A DNA stretch of 64,000 bases, from assembly GCF_021729865.1 (NCBI RefSeq), contig NZ_CP063400.1, forward strand, positions 4,650,001 to 4,714,000, read 5' to 3'. This stretch comes from Hydrogenophaga sp. SL48 (lineage in GTDB: Bacteria > Pseudomonadota > Gammaproteobacteria > Burkholderiales > Burkholderiaceae_C). The notes beneath the pieces were generated by a model. That model saw only the letters and a list, made by a program, of their open reading frames with translations, did no database searches and was not told the DNA's origin. The number at the start of each line of letters is the position of its first letter. Positions within the stretch are counted from its first letter, which is position 1. Positions 33,336 to 41,513 of the stretch are shown piece by piece. The translations under genes were made by a program, and so were the position numbers.

Positions 33336-34157
33336 ATGAACATCACCGTCAACGCCGACCTGAAGGCCTACATCGACCCGCTGACCCCCGACGAGCACGA
33401 CGCGCTGGAGCGCAGCCTGCTGGCCGAGGGTTGCCGCGATGCGCTGGTGCTCTGGGGCGACGTGCTGGTGGACGGCCACAACCGCTATGGCATCTGCCAG
33501 AAGCACGGCCTGCCGTTCCAGACGGTGCAGAACCCGCGCTTCCAGTCGATGGAGGACGTGCACCTCTGGATGATCGACCAGCACCTGGGGCGCCGCAGCG
33601 TGTCGGACTTCCAGCGCGGCGTGCTGGCGCTGCGCCGGCGCGAGATCGAGGCCGAGCGGCGAGGGCGGGCCCGGGCCGAGTCGGCGGCGGCCGACGTGAA
33701 CGAGGCCGTCGGGCCGGAGGACGCACCGTCTGCCGCCGAAGCGCCCGCGCCCAAGCCCTTGAAGACCCGCGAAGACATCGCCCGCGCGGCGCGCCTGAGC
33801 AGCGGCCAGGTGGTGATGATCGAGAAGATCCAGAAGCAGGCCGCGCCCGAACTGGTGGATGCCTTGAAGTCGGGCGCGATCTCGCTCAACGCCGCCGCCG
33901 TGGTGGCCAGCCTGCCCGCCGAAGAACAGAAGGCCGCCGCGCTGGCCGGCAAGGACGAACTCAAGCAGGTGGTCAAGCGCGTGCGCGAGTCGCGCCGCAA
34001 GCCGGCGGAAGACGCTGCCGACGCCGCGCCGGGCCAGGATGTGGGTGAGGCGCCGGACGAGCTGCAGGCCTTGCGCCACCGGGTCACCGAACTGGAAGCA
34101 GAGAACGCTTCGCTGCGCGAACAGCTGCAGGCGCTGAGCGCGCAGCTGGTGGATTGA
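33336..34157 (+). CDS. Orphan ParB-like protein with coiled-coil tail
   Basis: The 273-residue protein has a ParB/Srx-type N-terminal domain with LVLWGDVLVDGHNRYGICQK (residues about 38-57), a central helix-turn-helix-like region (DIARAARLSSGQVVMIEKIQ), and a leucine-zipper-like C-terminus (LRHRVTELEAENASLREQL). No parA, parS repeat or replication gene is nearby, so it is not an obvious partition system; it may be a KorB- or Noc-like DNA-binding protein or an enzyme of the ParB/Srx fold. A TACAAT box lies at 33297-33302. Confidence 0.78.
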   Translation: MNITVNADLKAYIDPLTPDEHDALERSLLAEGCRDALVLWGDVLVDGHNRYGICQKHGLPFQTVQNPRFQSMEDVHLWMIDQHLGRRSVSDFQRGVLALRRREIEAERRGRARAESAAADVNEAVGPEDAPSAAEAPAPKPLKTREDIARAARLSSGQVVMIEKIQKQAAPELVDALKSGAISLNAAAVVASLPAEEQKAAALAGKDELKQVVKRVRESRRKPAEDAADAAPGQDVGEAPDELQALRHRVTELEAENASLREQLQALSAQLVD

Positions 34158-34184
34158 AGGGCGGGGCTTTCAGGGATCTGAACC

Positions 34185-34979
34185 CTAAGGCGCCGCCAGC
34201 CGCTCCGTCCGCGTCACCTGCCCCAGTGCGTTGTGGTGGTCCCGGGCGTCCAGCGTGCCGTCAAGGTCGGTGTCGCGGTCGACGTGGTCGAGGCGACCCA
34301 GGCGCAGGTGTTCCACGCGTGTGGGCTGCCCGGTGAGGGGCTGAAGGTAGCTGGTCTTGACCAGCACACCGTTGCGGTAGCCCTCGACCAGATCGATGAG
34401 CTGGTCGCCGTCGGTGTCGATCTCCGATTGCTCCGGGTTGCCCAGGCGGTAGCGGTGGTGGCTCTCGAACACGCCGTCGAAGTTGTCGTCGCTCTCGCCC
34501 TCGCTGACCTGCCCCTGGGTGTCGTAGCGGAAGCGGGCGTCCATGCGGCCGTCGAAGTTGCGGTCGAAGTGGCTCTCCAGCGCGCTGCCTGCGGGTGACA
34601 GCGTCCAGCGCTCGTCGGCGATGCCGTCCTTGTTGCGGTCCATCTCCATTTCCCGCGTCGGCGCGCGCAGCCAGGCCAGGCAGAGCGCGCCACCGACCAG
34701 CAGGCCGACCACGCCCCAGGCCACGTGGCGCGAAGATGAGGGCGCCGGCCGCTGCACAGGATCCACCACGGCGGTGGCTTCCCAGCGTTCGATGATCTCG
34801 CGGGCTCTGGCGTGGTCTTCTTCCGCCACCACGAGGCGGATCAACCCGGCCGCGGGCAGCTCGCCGATGGCGCCCTGCAGGTGCTCGCCCAGCACGGTGG
34901 CTTCGATGCCCTGCTGGCGCAGCAGGTCGGCGAGCATGTGGCCTTCGACGGCGCTGGCGGGCTGGTAGAGGTTTTGCAT
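34185..34979 (-). CDS. DUF2007 membrane protein with five Asp-rich calcium-type repeats
   Basis: The 264-residue protein starts with a DUF2007 domain (residues 1-70, QNLYQPASAVEGHMLADLLR), a small ferredoxin-like putative signal-transducing fold. One transmembrane helix follows (about 85-104). The rest carries five DxDxDG-like motifs: DRNKDGIADE (114-123), DRNFDGRMDA (139-148), DDNFDGVFES (164-173), DTDGDQLIDL (188-197) and DTDLDGTLDA (236-245), mostly 25 residues apart. These look like EF-hand or dockerin calcium loops on the periplasmic side. A role as a calcium-responsive link is plausible but unproven. Confidence 0.8.
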   Translation of the reverse strand: MQNLYQPASAVEGHMLADLLRQQGIEATVLGEHLQGAIGELPAAGLIRLVVAEEDHARAREIIERWEATAVVDPVQRPAPSSSRHVAWGVVGLLVGGALCLAWLRAPTREMEMDRNKDGIADERWTLSPAGSALESHFDRNFDGRMDARFRYDTQGQVSEGESDDNFDGVFESHHRYRLGNPEQSEIDTDGDQLIDLVEGYRNGVLVKTSYLQPLTGQPTRVEHLRLGRLDHVDRDTDLDGTLDARDHHNALGQVTRTERLAAP

Positions 34980-35026
34980 GGCGCCACTGTAGTGGGAAGG
35001 GCGCGTTTCCGACGCGAAATGCCTTC

Positions 35027-35110
35027 ACCCAGGATGCGGTGGAACCGGCTCCGCCGGGCCACTCGCATCGCCCCCTGGAGGGGGTCGCGCGCAGCGCGGC
35101 GGGGGTGCTT
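35027..35110 (-). repeat. Dispersed structured repeat, copy R7 (type A, minus orientation)
   Basis: On the minus strand this follows the DUF4864 gene stop by four bases. It carries the GATGCG/CGCATC outer stem, GTGG/CCAC, and core CCGGC-GGA-GCCGG. The 5' half is nearly identical to copies R4 and R8. Confidence 0.82.
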
Positions 35111-35114
35111 CCAT

Positions 35115-35579
35115 TCAGGCCGACGATTTGCCGTCGTCCGGTTCGACCACGCAGCCGTTGATGCGCCAGCCCTCGTCGGCGCCCTGTTCGAGCCGGTAGG
35201 TCGCGCGCCAGAGGCGGCCCATGCCGTCGCGCAGCAGCACGGCCTGGATCACGTCGCCGCGCACCGATTCGGGCAGCAGGAACAGCACGGACTCGGGTTT
35301 CACGAGCATGCCGTATTGGCCCAGCACCATGGCCATGAAGGTGGGGGCGTTGCCGAACATCTTGTGGATGCTGGGGGCGGCGTAGGAGAAGGCGCGCTCC
35401 GCGTCGTCGGCGGCAAAGGCGTCGAGCTGGGCCTCGACCACGGCGCGCACCGCCTTAGCCTGCGCCTCGGGCAGCTCGGCCGCGGCGGCGGCCGTCGCCG
35501 CGAAGGCCAGGCACAGCGCCAGCAGCCAGCGCGCGAGCCACCGGTGGTTCAGAACCTGGGGGCGAAGGGCAGCTGGCAT
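35115..35579 (-). CDS. Secreted DUF4864 protein
   Basis: The 154-residue protein has a signal peptide (positive start, hydrophobic LARWLLALCLAFAATAAAAA, cleavage after AAA-A near residue 34) and a DUF4864 domain, an NTF2-like fold (VEAQLDAFAADDAERAFSYA, then MVLGQYGMLVKPESVLF). It is probably periplasmic, and its function is unknown. It is divergent from the CopG-type gene by 142 bp; a repeat follows its stop. Confidence 0.84.
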   Translation of the reverse strand: MPAALRPQVLNHRWLARWLLALCLAFAATAAAAAELPEAQAKAVRAVVEAQLDAFAADDAERAFSYAAPSIHKMFGNAPTFMAMVLGQYGMLVKPESVLFLLPESVRGDVIQAVLLRDGMGRLWRATYRLEQGADEGWRINGCVVEPDDGKSSA

Positions 35580-35705
35580 GGCGCGCTCCTGACGACAAAA
35601 ACCCCATTCTCGCCATCACCCTTCTCCCTGCCCGCGTGTCGGGCAAGCCTCTTTTCTCTGTGTGGCGCCGCACGGTGGACGGGCGGAAAACATGCTTAAA
35701 TACCC

Positions 35706-35723
35706 TCCACATAGATTCCACAT
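35706..35723. promoter_or_regulatory. Direct-repeat operator candidate for the CopG-type regulator
   Basis: TCCACAT occurs at 35706-35712 and again at 35717-35723, 11 bp apart (one helical turn), just upstream of and over the first possible start codon. ATACC and GGTAT lie on either side. Ribbon-helix-helix proteins typically bind such tandem sites and autoregulate. TAAATA near 35696 may be the -10 box. Confidence 0.45.
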
Positions 35724-36156
35724 GGATGGTATGCAGATGGCAAACGCACTGACCGAGACCAAACCCCGCGTCGGGGACACCGAAAAACTCACCATCAACC
35801 TGGGCGTGGTGGACCTCGGCCAGATCGACCTGCTGGTGCAGGAGGGGTTTTATTCCAACCGCTCCGACCTGATCCGCACGGCGGTGCGCAACTTGCTTGC
35901 CACGCACGCCGAGTCGGTGCGACAGACGGTGGCGCGCCGCACGCTGATGCTGGGCCTGCAGCACCTGAGCCGTGCCGACCTCGAGCGCGCGGTGGCGGCG
36001 GGCGAGACATTGCGCATCCAGGTCGTGGGCCTGGCGCGCATCGACGACGACGTGCCGCCCGAGCTGGCCCTGGCCGCGATCGGGTCGGTCTCGGTGCTCG
36101 GCGCCTTCCACGCCAGCCCCGCGGTGCGCAAGGCCCTGGTCAGCCGCATGGTCTGA
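35722..36156 (+). CDS. CopG/ribbon-helix-helix transcriptional regulator
   Basis: The product (144 residues from the first ATG) has a short N-terminal arm, then KLTINLGVVDLGQIDLLVQE and GFYSNRSDLIRTAVRNLLATH, the ribbon and two helices of an RHH domain. A C-terminal region (LQVVGLARI-like strand, IDDDVPPELALAAIGSVSV) may sense a ligand. Alternative starts are 35731 and 35737. It is followed 16 bp later by a PHB-depolymerase-type esterase, a pairing I recall from other Burkholderiales; it probably regulates that gene and itself. Confidence 0.82.
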   Translation: MDGMQMANALTETKPRVGDTEKLTINLGVVDLGQIDLLVQEGFYSNRSDLIRTAVRNLLATHAESVRQTVARRTLMLGLQHLSRADLERAVAAGETLRIQVVGLARIDDDVPPELALAAIGSVSVLGAFHASPAVRKALVSRMV

Positions 36157-36172
36157 ACTTCCCTTTGTCCCC

Positions 36173-37423
36173 ATGCCCACGTTCACGAATGCTTTTTTGA
36201 AACCCTCTCCCAACACGGTGGCGCCCAGCGCCCTTGCCATGAACATCCAGGAAACCATCGAACGCGCCCTCGCGTCCGCCGGGCTCAACACCCAGAGCGG
36301 CCCCATGCGCAGCGTGACCGAGACCATCCGCAAGGCGCTCGCCTCCGCCGGCCTGGGCGGATCGGAGGCACCCGCGAAACCGGCCGCGCCGGCCCGCCCC
36401 CCGCAGGACGAGCCCATCGACGTGGTGGCCCGCGAAGTGGTGGACGCGCCCGCGCCGGTGGCCACATCGGCCGAGGCGCCCGACACGGTGGGCAAGGCAG
36501 CCCAGCCCACCAAGCCAGCCACGGCCGACAAGACCCCAGGCCAGTTCCTCTCGCGCAGCTTCACCGGCCCCGCCGGCACGCTCGCCTACAAGCTCTACAT
36601 CCCCGCGCGCACCGCGCAGCAGGCGGCCCAGCCCATGCCGCTGGTGGTCATGCTGCACGGCTGCACGCAGTCGCCCGACGACTTCGCGGCCGGCACACAG
36701 ATGAACCGCCTGGCCGACGAACACGGCGTGCTCGTGGTCTACCCCGAGCAGCCCTCGGGCGCCAACCCCTCGCGCTGCTGGAACTGGTTCCGCAGCGAAG
36801 ACCAGCAGCGCGGCAGCGGCGAGCCTGCGCTGATCGCGGGCATCGTGGAGGCGGTGGGCAAGGAGTGCGTGGTGGACCCGAAGCGCGTGTTCGTCGCGGG
36901 CCTCTCGGCGGGCGCGGCCATGGCCGTGGTGCTGGGCGAGACCTACCCCGAGCTGTTTGCCGCCGTGGGCGCGCACTCGGGCCTGCCCTACGCCGCCGCC
37001 CACGACATTCCCTCGGCGCTGGCCGCCATGAAGGGCCGCAACGCCCTGGGCCGCGCGCACTTCCCCGGCACCGCCGACGACCCGCGCCGCGAACCCTCGC
37101 ACGCGGTGCCCGTGATCGTGTTCCACGGCGACCGCGACCACACGGTGCAGCAGAGCAATGGCGACACCATCGTGCAGCAGGCCAGCGCGGCCCACGCCCA
37201 CCAGACCCAGGGCCTCGTCAGCACCACCGAAGAGGGCGAAGCCGGCGGGCGGCGCTACACGCGCACCGTGCACGCCGACGCCCAGGGCCGGCCGCGCGTG
37301 GAGCAATGGACGCTGCACGGCGCAGGCCACGCGTGGTCCGGCGGCTCACCGACCGGCTCGTACACCGACGCCACCGGGCCGGACGCCTCGGCCGAGATGC
37401 TGCGCTTCTTCATGGAAGGCTAG
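36173..37423 (+). CDS. PHB depolymerase-family esterase with duplicated N-terminal motif
   Basis: The 416-residue protein has an esterase domain from about residue 125: PLVVMLHGCTQSPDDFAAGT (oxyanion region), GLSAGAAM with catalytic Ser245, HGDRDHTV carrying the likely Asp region, and HGAGHAWSGG with the catalytic His. There is no signal peptide, so it acts in the cytoplasm, perhaps on PHA granules or oligomers. The N-terminus holds two copies of a 12-residue helix, ETIERALASAGL (27-38) and ETIRKALASAGL (50-61), then a Pro/Ala linker; these may be a granule- or partner-binding tag. It forms an operon with the CopG-type regulator. Confidence 0.88.
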   Translation: MPTFTNAFLKPSPNTVAPSALAMNIQETIERALASAGLNTQSGPMRSVTETIRKALASAGLGGSEAPAKPAAPARPPQDEPIDVVAREVVDAPAPVATSAEAPDTVGKAAQPTKPATADKTPGQFLSRSFTGPAGTLAYKLYIPARTAQQAAQPMPLVVMLHGCTQSPDDFAAGTQMNRLADEHGVLVVYPEQPSGANPSRCWNWFRSEDQQRGSGEPALIAGIVEAVGKECVVDPKRVFVAGLSAGAAMAVVLGETYPELFAAVGAHSGLPYAAAHDIPSALAAMKGRNALGRAHFPGTADDPRREPSHAVPVIVFHGDRDHTVQQSNGDTIVQQASAAHAHQTQGLVSTTEEGEAGGRRYTRTVHADAQGRPRVEQWTLHGAGHAWSGGSPTGSYTDATGPDASAEMLRFFMEG

Positions 37424-37426
37424 AAA

Positions 37427-37512
37427 ACACCCCCGCCGCGCTGCGCGCGACCCCCTCCAGGGGGCAACGCGGTGCGGCCCGGCGAAGCCGGTTCCGCCGC
37501 GTTCTGGGTTGG
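37427..37512 (+). repeat. Dispersed structured repeat, copy R8 (type A)
   Basis: Starts a few bases after the esterase stop. The outer stem is AACGCGG/CCGCGTT (37466-37472 with 37497-37503), a full compensated change from GATGCG/CGCATC; core CCGGC-GAA-GCCGG. Confidence 0.82.
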
Positions 37513-37540
37513 GGCACTTCGCGCCGACCTGTGTCCCTCC

Positions 37541-37590
37541 GGCAGGGGCCGTCCGGCAAAGCCGCCCCGGCGGTGCCCTCGGCGGCACCG
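37541..37590 (+). repeat. Partial repeat, copy R9 (type B 3' half)
   Basis: Only the 3' half of a type-B element is present (GCCGTCCGGCAAAGCCG and a GGTGCC end), directly after R8 and abutting the stop of the convergent regulator gene. It looks like a remnant. Confidence 0.55.
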
Positions 37591-37592
37591 CT

Positions 37593-38564
37593 TCATGCGT
37601 CGGCATACCGCGCCCGGGTCGCCGCCAGCTCGTCGAGCAGGCGCTGCCGCAGCGCGGGCGGCGCGATCACCTCTGCCTCGGCGCCGTAGGACAACAGGCG
37701 GCGCGCGCCGTGTTCGATGGACTCGATGGGCATCAGCACCGTGGTCCAGTCCGGCCTCGCCGGGATGCCGCCGGGCGCGGCGTCGGGGGTGAAGGGAATG
37801 CGCTCGTTGTGCAGCCAGCCCAGGGCGCGCGGCGAGACGGCGACCCTCGCCTGCAGCGCGCGCAGTTCGGCTTCGAAGCGCGCGGCCGAAGCCTGCCAGT
37901 AGGCGGCGAGATCGAAGCTCTTCGGGCGCCTGAACTTGGTCGGCAGCGTGCGCAGCGTCTTCACGGCCGTGAGCCGGTAGCTGCGCACGGCCTCCTGCCC
38001 CGACACGCGAGCCGCCATGTACCAGGTGCCCGCCTTCATCACCAGCCCCAGAGGCTCCAGCTCGCGCTCCGTCTGGCCGCGCCAGCTCTCGTAGCGCACG
38101 GCCACGCGCCGCGCGTTCCACACCGCCTCGGCCACCGCGCGCAGGTGCTCGGGCGTTTCGCTGCTGCGGTACCAGTCCACCGGATCGATGTGCAGGCGCG
38201 CGCCCACGCGGTCGGCCTGCTCGCGCCATTCGGCCGGCAGGCTCGCCACCATCTTCAGCCGCGCCGACGCCGCCGCCGCGCCCAGACCCAGGTCGGTCGC
38301 CGCGCCCGGCAGGCCGGCCAGCAACAGCGCCTGCGACTCGGGCTCGGTCATGCCGGTGAGCGTGGTGCTCCAACCCTCGCGCAGCTGAAACCCGCCCTGG
38401 CGCCCGCGCTCGCCCCACAGCGGCACGCCCGCCGCCGAGAGCTGGTCGATGTCGCGCAGGACCGTGCGCACCGACACCTCCAGCGCGCGCGCCAGCGCCG
38501 GCGCCGACTGGCGGCCGTGCGCCTGCAGCAGCATCAGGATCGACAGCAGGCGGCTCGCTTTCAT
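37593..38564 (-). CDS. YafY/WYL-domain transcriptional regulator
   Basis: The 323-residue protein begins with a winged helix (MKASRLLSILMLLQAHGRQSAPALARALEV split over residues 1-30, then SVRTVLRDIDQLSAAGVPLW) and continues with a WYL domain containing GTWYMAARV and a C-terminal extension. YafY-type proteins are repressors or activators that bind small ligands or nucleic acid. I use the ATG at 38564; a longer frame exists but lacks similarity. It is divergent from a LysE-type exporter, which it may regulate. Confidence 0.86.
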   Translation of the reverse strand: MKASRLLSILMLLQAHGRQSAPALARALEVSVRTVLRDIDQLSAAGVPLWGERGRQGGFQLREGWSTTLTGMTEPESQALLLAGLPGAATDLGLGAAAASARLKMVASLPAEWREQADRVGARLHIDPVDWYRSSETPEHLRAVAEAVWNARRVAVRYESWRGQTERELEPLGLVMKAGTWYMAARVSGQEAVRSYRLTAVKTLRTLPTKFRRPKSFDLAAYWQASAARFEAELRALQARVAVSPRALGWLHNERIPFTPDAAPGGIPARPDWTTVLMPIESIEHGARRLLSYGAEAEVIAPPALRQRLLDELAATRARYADA

Positions 38565-38617
38565 CTCAATGTCCCATGGTTCCGGAGTGACATAAGCAAC
38601 GCATGACATGGTCTAGC

Positions 38618-38697
38618 CAAGGGCACCGCCGGGCCGGCTTTGCCGGACGGCCAGTGCCGCCCCCTTGAGGGGGTCGCGCGAAGCGCGGCAGGGGTGG
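38618..38697 (-). repeat. Dispersed structured repeat, copy R10 (type B, minus orientation)
   Basis: Same architecture as R5, with GGCAC/GTGCC arms and core CCGGC-AAA-GCCGG. Unlike all other intergenic copies it lies between two divergent genes and is not 3' of a gene. CATGACA occurs on both sides (38603-38609 and 38710-38716). Confidence 0.8.
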
Positions 38698-38774
38698 GCA
38701 AAATCCATACATGACACAAGGTGGCATGTTATGGCAGGCAAGCTCTGCCCATCGCAACTTTCACACACACCACC

Positions 38775-39437
38775 ATGGACTGGCTCAGCTTTCCCCTGGC
38801 TCACACCGCCCACCTCTGGCTCTTCTTTCTGCTCGTGTTCGGCATCATCGCGTTGCCCGGGCTTGACATGGCCTTCGTGCTCGGCAGCACGCTGGTGGAT
38901 GGCCTCAAAGGCGGGCTGGCCGCGCTCATGGGCGTGGTCGCTGGCGGCGTGGTGCACACCGCCATGGCCAGCCTCGGCGTCGGCCTGGCCTTGCAGGCAC
39001 TGCCCCAGCTGTTCAACGCCATGCTCATCGCCGGCGCGCTCTACCTCGCGTGGATCGGCTGGCAGCTCGTGCGCGGCGCCGCCGCGCTGGGCGAGGTGAG
39101 CGCGCAGGCCTCGCGCCCGCTCGCCGCCACCTTCCGGCGCGGCCTGCTCACCTGCCTGCTCAACCCCAAGGCCTACCTGTTCATGGTCGCTGTGTTCCCG
39201 CAGTTCGTGCGACCGGCCGACGGCCCGCTGGCGGTGCAGGCCGTGGTCCTGGGCACCATCATCGCGGCCACCCAGATCGGCGTGTACGGCGCCGTGGCGC
39301 TGGGCGGCGTGCGCGTCAAGACCTGGCTGCGCGGCAGCGGGCGCGCCCAGGTGCTGGCAGGTCAAAGCCTGGGCTGGCTGCTGGTGGTGGGCGGGGTGTG
39401 GACGCTGTGGCAGGGCTGGCAATCCGCTGGAGCGTGA
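38775..39437 (+). CDS. LysE-family amino-acid exporter
   Basis: The 220-residue protein has six helices and family landmarks: PGLDMAFVLGSTLVDGLKGG in helix one and following loop, ALYLAWIGWQLVRG, and the FRRGLLTCLLNPKAYLFMVAVFPQF block. LysE/RhtB proteins export amino acids such as lysine, homoserine or leucine; the substrate is open. The ATG at 38775 fits the family start. It is transcribed away from the YafY-type regulator. Confidence 0.88.
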   Translation: MDWLSFPLAHTAHLWLFFLLVFGIIALPGLDMAFVLGSTLVDGLKGGLAALMGVVAGGVVHTAMASLGVGLALQALPQLFNAMLIAGALYLAWIGWQLVRGAAALGEVSAQASRPLAATFRRGLLTCLLNPKAYLFMVAVFPQFVRPADGPLAVQAVVLGTIIAATQIGVYGAVALGGVRVKTWLRGSGRAQVLAGQSLGWLLVVGGVWTLWQGWQSAGA

Positions 39438-39481
39438 GCCCGTTCATGCCCTTTCTCCCTTGCTGCGTGGCCTGAACGGGC
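39438..39481. terminator. Inverted repeat between convergent genes
   Basis: GCCCGTTCA (39438-39446) and TGAACGGGC (39473-39481) are perfect 9-bp inverted repeats directly after the LysE stop and before the beta-lactamase stop. The 26-base loop is large and there is no clear T-run, so a bidirectional terminator is tentative. Confidence 0.4.
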
Positions 39482-39510
39482 CGAGCGCTGACAACACCCA
39501 TCCGACACCG

Positions 39511-40389
39511 TCAAAGCGTGGCCAGCAGCCGACCGACCCCGGCCAGCGCCGCTTCGCGTGCGGCAGCCGGCGCCGAGCTGTCGGCCAGGTAAGCGCTGAC
39601 CAGCAAGGGCGCACGCCCAGGTGGCCAGGCGATGCCGACATCGTTCGCGTCGGTGCGGTTGGTGCCGGTCTTTTCGCCGACCGACCAGCCGGCGGGCACG
39701 CCGGCCCGCAGGCGCTTGTCGCCCGTGGTGTTGGCCTTCAGCCAGTGCAGGAGGGTGGCGCGCGAGGTGGCGGAGAGCGCGTCGCCCACCAGCAGCTTTT
39801 GAAGGGTCTGGGTCATGGCGCGTGGGGTGGTGGTGTCCAGCATCGCAGCGCCCGAGGGCAGATTCAGTTCGGGTTCGGTGCGGTCCAGTCGGGTGACCGT
39901 GTCACCCAGGCTGCGGGCATAGGCGGTGAGCGCGCCCGGCCCGCCGCAGCTGGACAGGATGAGGTTGGCCGCCGTGTTGTCGCTGGTGGTGATGGTGGCC
40001 TCGCACAACTGGGCCAGCGACAGGCCGTCGCCGCCCACATGCTTCTCCGTCACCGGCGACCAGGGCACCAGGTCTTCGCGTGTGTAGCGGATGCGGCGCT
40101 GCAGAGAATCCAGCCCCTGTTCCGCCCGCGCCAGCACCAGGGCACTGGCCAGCAGCTTGAACGAGCTCAGCATCATGAAGCGCTCGTCCGGGCGGTGGCC
40201 GTGTTCGCGGCCGGTGGCGGTGTCGATGATGTGCACACCCAGGCGGCACTGGGCGGCGGCTTCGAGCGCGGCGACCCGCTGTTGAAAGGGGCCGTCGTCT
40301 GTCTTGCCCCAAGTATTCGTGGGGAAAACGGCCCAGCCGTGCACCATCGAAAAAGCGGTCGCCAGTTGGAAGTGTCGTCGTTGAATCAT
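39511..40389 (-). CDS. Class A beta-lactamase
   Basis: The 292-residue enzyme has all class A landmarks: Ser75-x-x-Lys78 in LSSFKLL, Ser136-Asp137-Asn138, the omega-loop glutamate Glu172 in EPELN, and Lys240-Thr-Gly. It hydrolyses the beta-lactam ring in the periplasm. The N-terminus (MIQRRHFQLATAFSMVHGWA) looks like a signal, with two arginines that could allow Tat export; its hydrophobic core is weak, and the start may lie elsewhere. The divergent LysR gene resembles AmpR/PenR, so expression is probably inducible. Confidence 0.93.
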   Translation of the reverse strand: MIQRRHFQLATAFSMVHGWAVFPTNTWGKTDDGPFQQRVAALEAAAQCRLGVHIIDTATGREHGHRPDERFMMLSSFKLLASALVLARAEQGLDSLQRRIRYTREDLVPWSPVTEKHVGGDGLSLAQLCEATITTSDNTAANLILSSCGGPGALTAYARSLGDTVTRLDRTEPELNLPSGAAMLDTTTPRAMTQTLQKLLVGDALSATSRATLLHWLKANTTGDKRLRAGVPAGWSVGEKTGTNRTDANDVGIAWPPGRAPLLVSAYLADSSAPAAAREAALAGVGRLLATL

Positions 40390-40406
40390 GTGTGTTCTCC
40401 ATTGAA

Positions 40407-40438
40407 GAAGCGCGAATGTTAGGGATGGGTGGCGCTTC
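40407..40438. promoter_or_regulatory. Inverted repeat between beta-lactamase and AmpR-like genes
   Basis: GAAGCGC (40407-40413) and GCGCTTC (40432-40438) are exact inverted repeats with an 18-bp spacer in the 98-bp divergent region, a suitable size and place for a LysR-type dimer pair. Binding by the AmpR-like protein is inference. Confidence 0.42.
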
Positions 40439-40487
40439 GTTCAAACGGGAATAATCTGGCCCACACCCAAGAAAAACTGGTGCCTCT

Positions 40488-41351
40488 ATGGACTTGCCAC
40501 TCAATGCCCTTCGCGCCTTCGAGGTGTCGGCCCGCCACCTGAGCTTCACCCGTGCGGCGCAAGAGCTCAACCTCACGCAAGCGGCCGTGAGCCAGCACGT
40601 GAAGAACCTCGAACAGCGCCTGGGCACGCCCCTGTTCCGCCGCGTGCCCCGGGGGCTCGCGCTCACCGACGAAGGCCAGGCCTTGCTGCCGGTGCTGATG
40701 GAGTCTTTTGAACGCATGGCGAGCACGCTGGCCACGTTCAAGGGATCGCAGAAACGCGAGGTGCTCTCGGTGGGCGCGGTGGGCACGTTCGTCGTGGGCT
40801 GGTTGCTGCCGAATCTGAAGGACTTCCAGCGGCGTCATCCCTTCGTCGAACTGCGCCTGTTCACCAACAACAACCGGGTGGACCTGGCTGGCGAAGGGCT
40901 GGACTGCGCCATCCGCTTTGGCGACGGCCACTGGCACGGCACCGAAGCCACGCCCTTGTTGCGCGCGCCTCTGGCGCCCGTGTGCGCGCCCGCGTTGGCC
41001 GCCCGCATCCGCAGCGTGCGCGACCTGGGCCGTGAAACGCTGCTGCGTTCGTACCGGCCGGAAGAGTGGCTGGAGTGGTTTCGTGCAGCGGGCGCGCCAC
41101 CGCCGTTGCTCACCGGGCCGTTGTTCGACTCTTCACTCGTGCTGGCCGACGCAGCCGCCCAGGGCGCGGGCGTGGCCTTGTTGCCGGTCAAGCTGTTCGG
41201 GCGCGACCTGCAGAGCAGCCGTCTGGTGCGGCTGTTCGATGTGGAGGTGGACGTGGGCGGCTACTGGCTCACACGGCTCAAGCGTCGGCGTTCGAGCGCG
41301 GCGATGCGCGCGTTCAGCGAATGGGTGGTGAAGCAGAGCCAGCCGGCGTAG
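40488..41351 (+). CDS. AmpR-like LysR regulator of the beta-lactamase
   Basis: The 287-residue protein starts PLNALRAFEVSARHLSFTRAAQELNLTQAAVSQHVKNLEQRLG, the AmpR/PenR type of N-terminus, followed by LFRRVPRGLALTDEGQ. AmpR proteins sense muropeptides and activate beta-lactamase genes transcribed divergently, exactly the arrangement here. The GcvA branch has a very similar N-terminus, so the sub-family call rests mainly on the neighbour. Confidence 0.85.
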   Translation: MDLPLNALRAFEVSARHLSFTRAAQELNLTQAAVSQHVKNLEQRLGTPLFRRVPRGLALTDEGQALLPVLMESFERMASTLATFKGSQKREVLSVGAVGTFVVGWLLPNLKDFQRRHPFVELRLFTNNNRVDLAGEGLDCAIRFGDGHWHGTEATPLLRAPLAPVCAPALAARIRSVRDLGRETLLRSYRPEEWLEWFRAAGAPPPLLTGPLFDSSLVLADAAAQGAGVALLPVKLFGRDLQSSRLVRLFDVEVDVGGYWLTRLKRRRSSAAMRAFSEWVVKQSQPA

Positions 41352-41513
41352 CGGCCGCTCGTGCGGGCACCCAACATGCCCCGCGCCTCCCCGATCGACA
41401 ACGCCAAGCCTCACGCCCCGCTGGTGGGCGCTGGCGCAGCGTGGCACCATCTCGGCTGCACGCGCCCGATCACCGACGGCCGCCCGTTCAACCCACCCCC
41501 CTGCGAAGACCCC

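Noticed and set aside
33336..34157. Plasmid partition or integrated plasmid locus
   Set aside because: No parA, replication gene or parS-like repeats are near the ParB-like gene.
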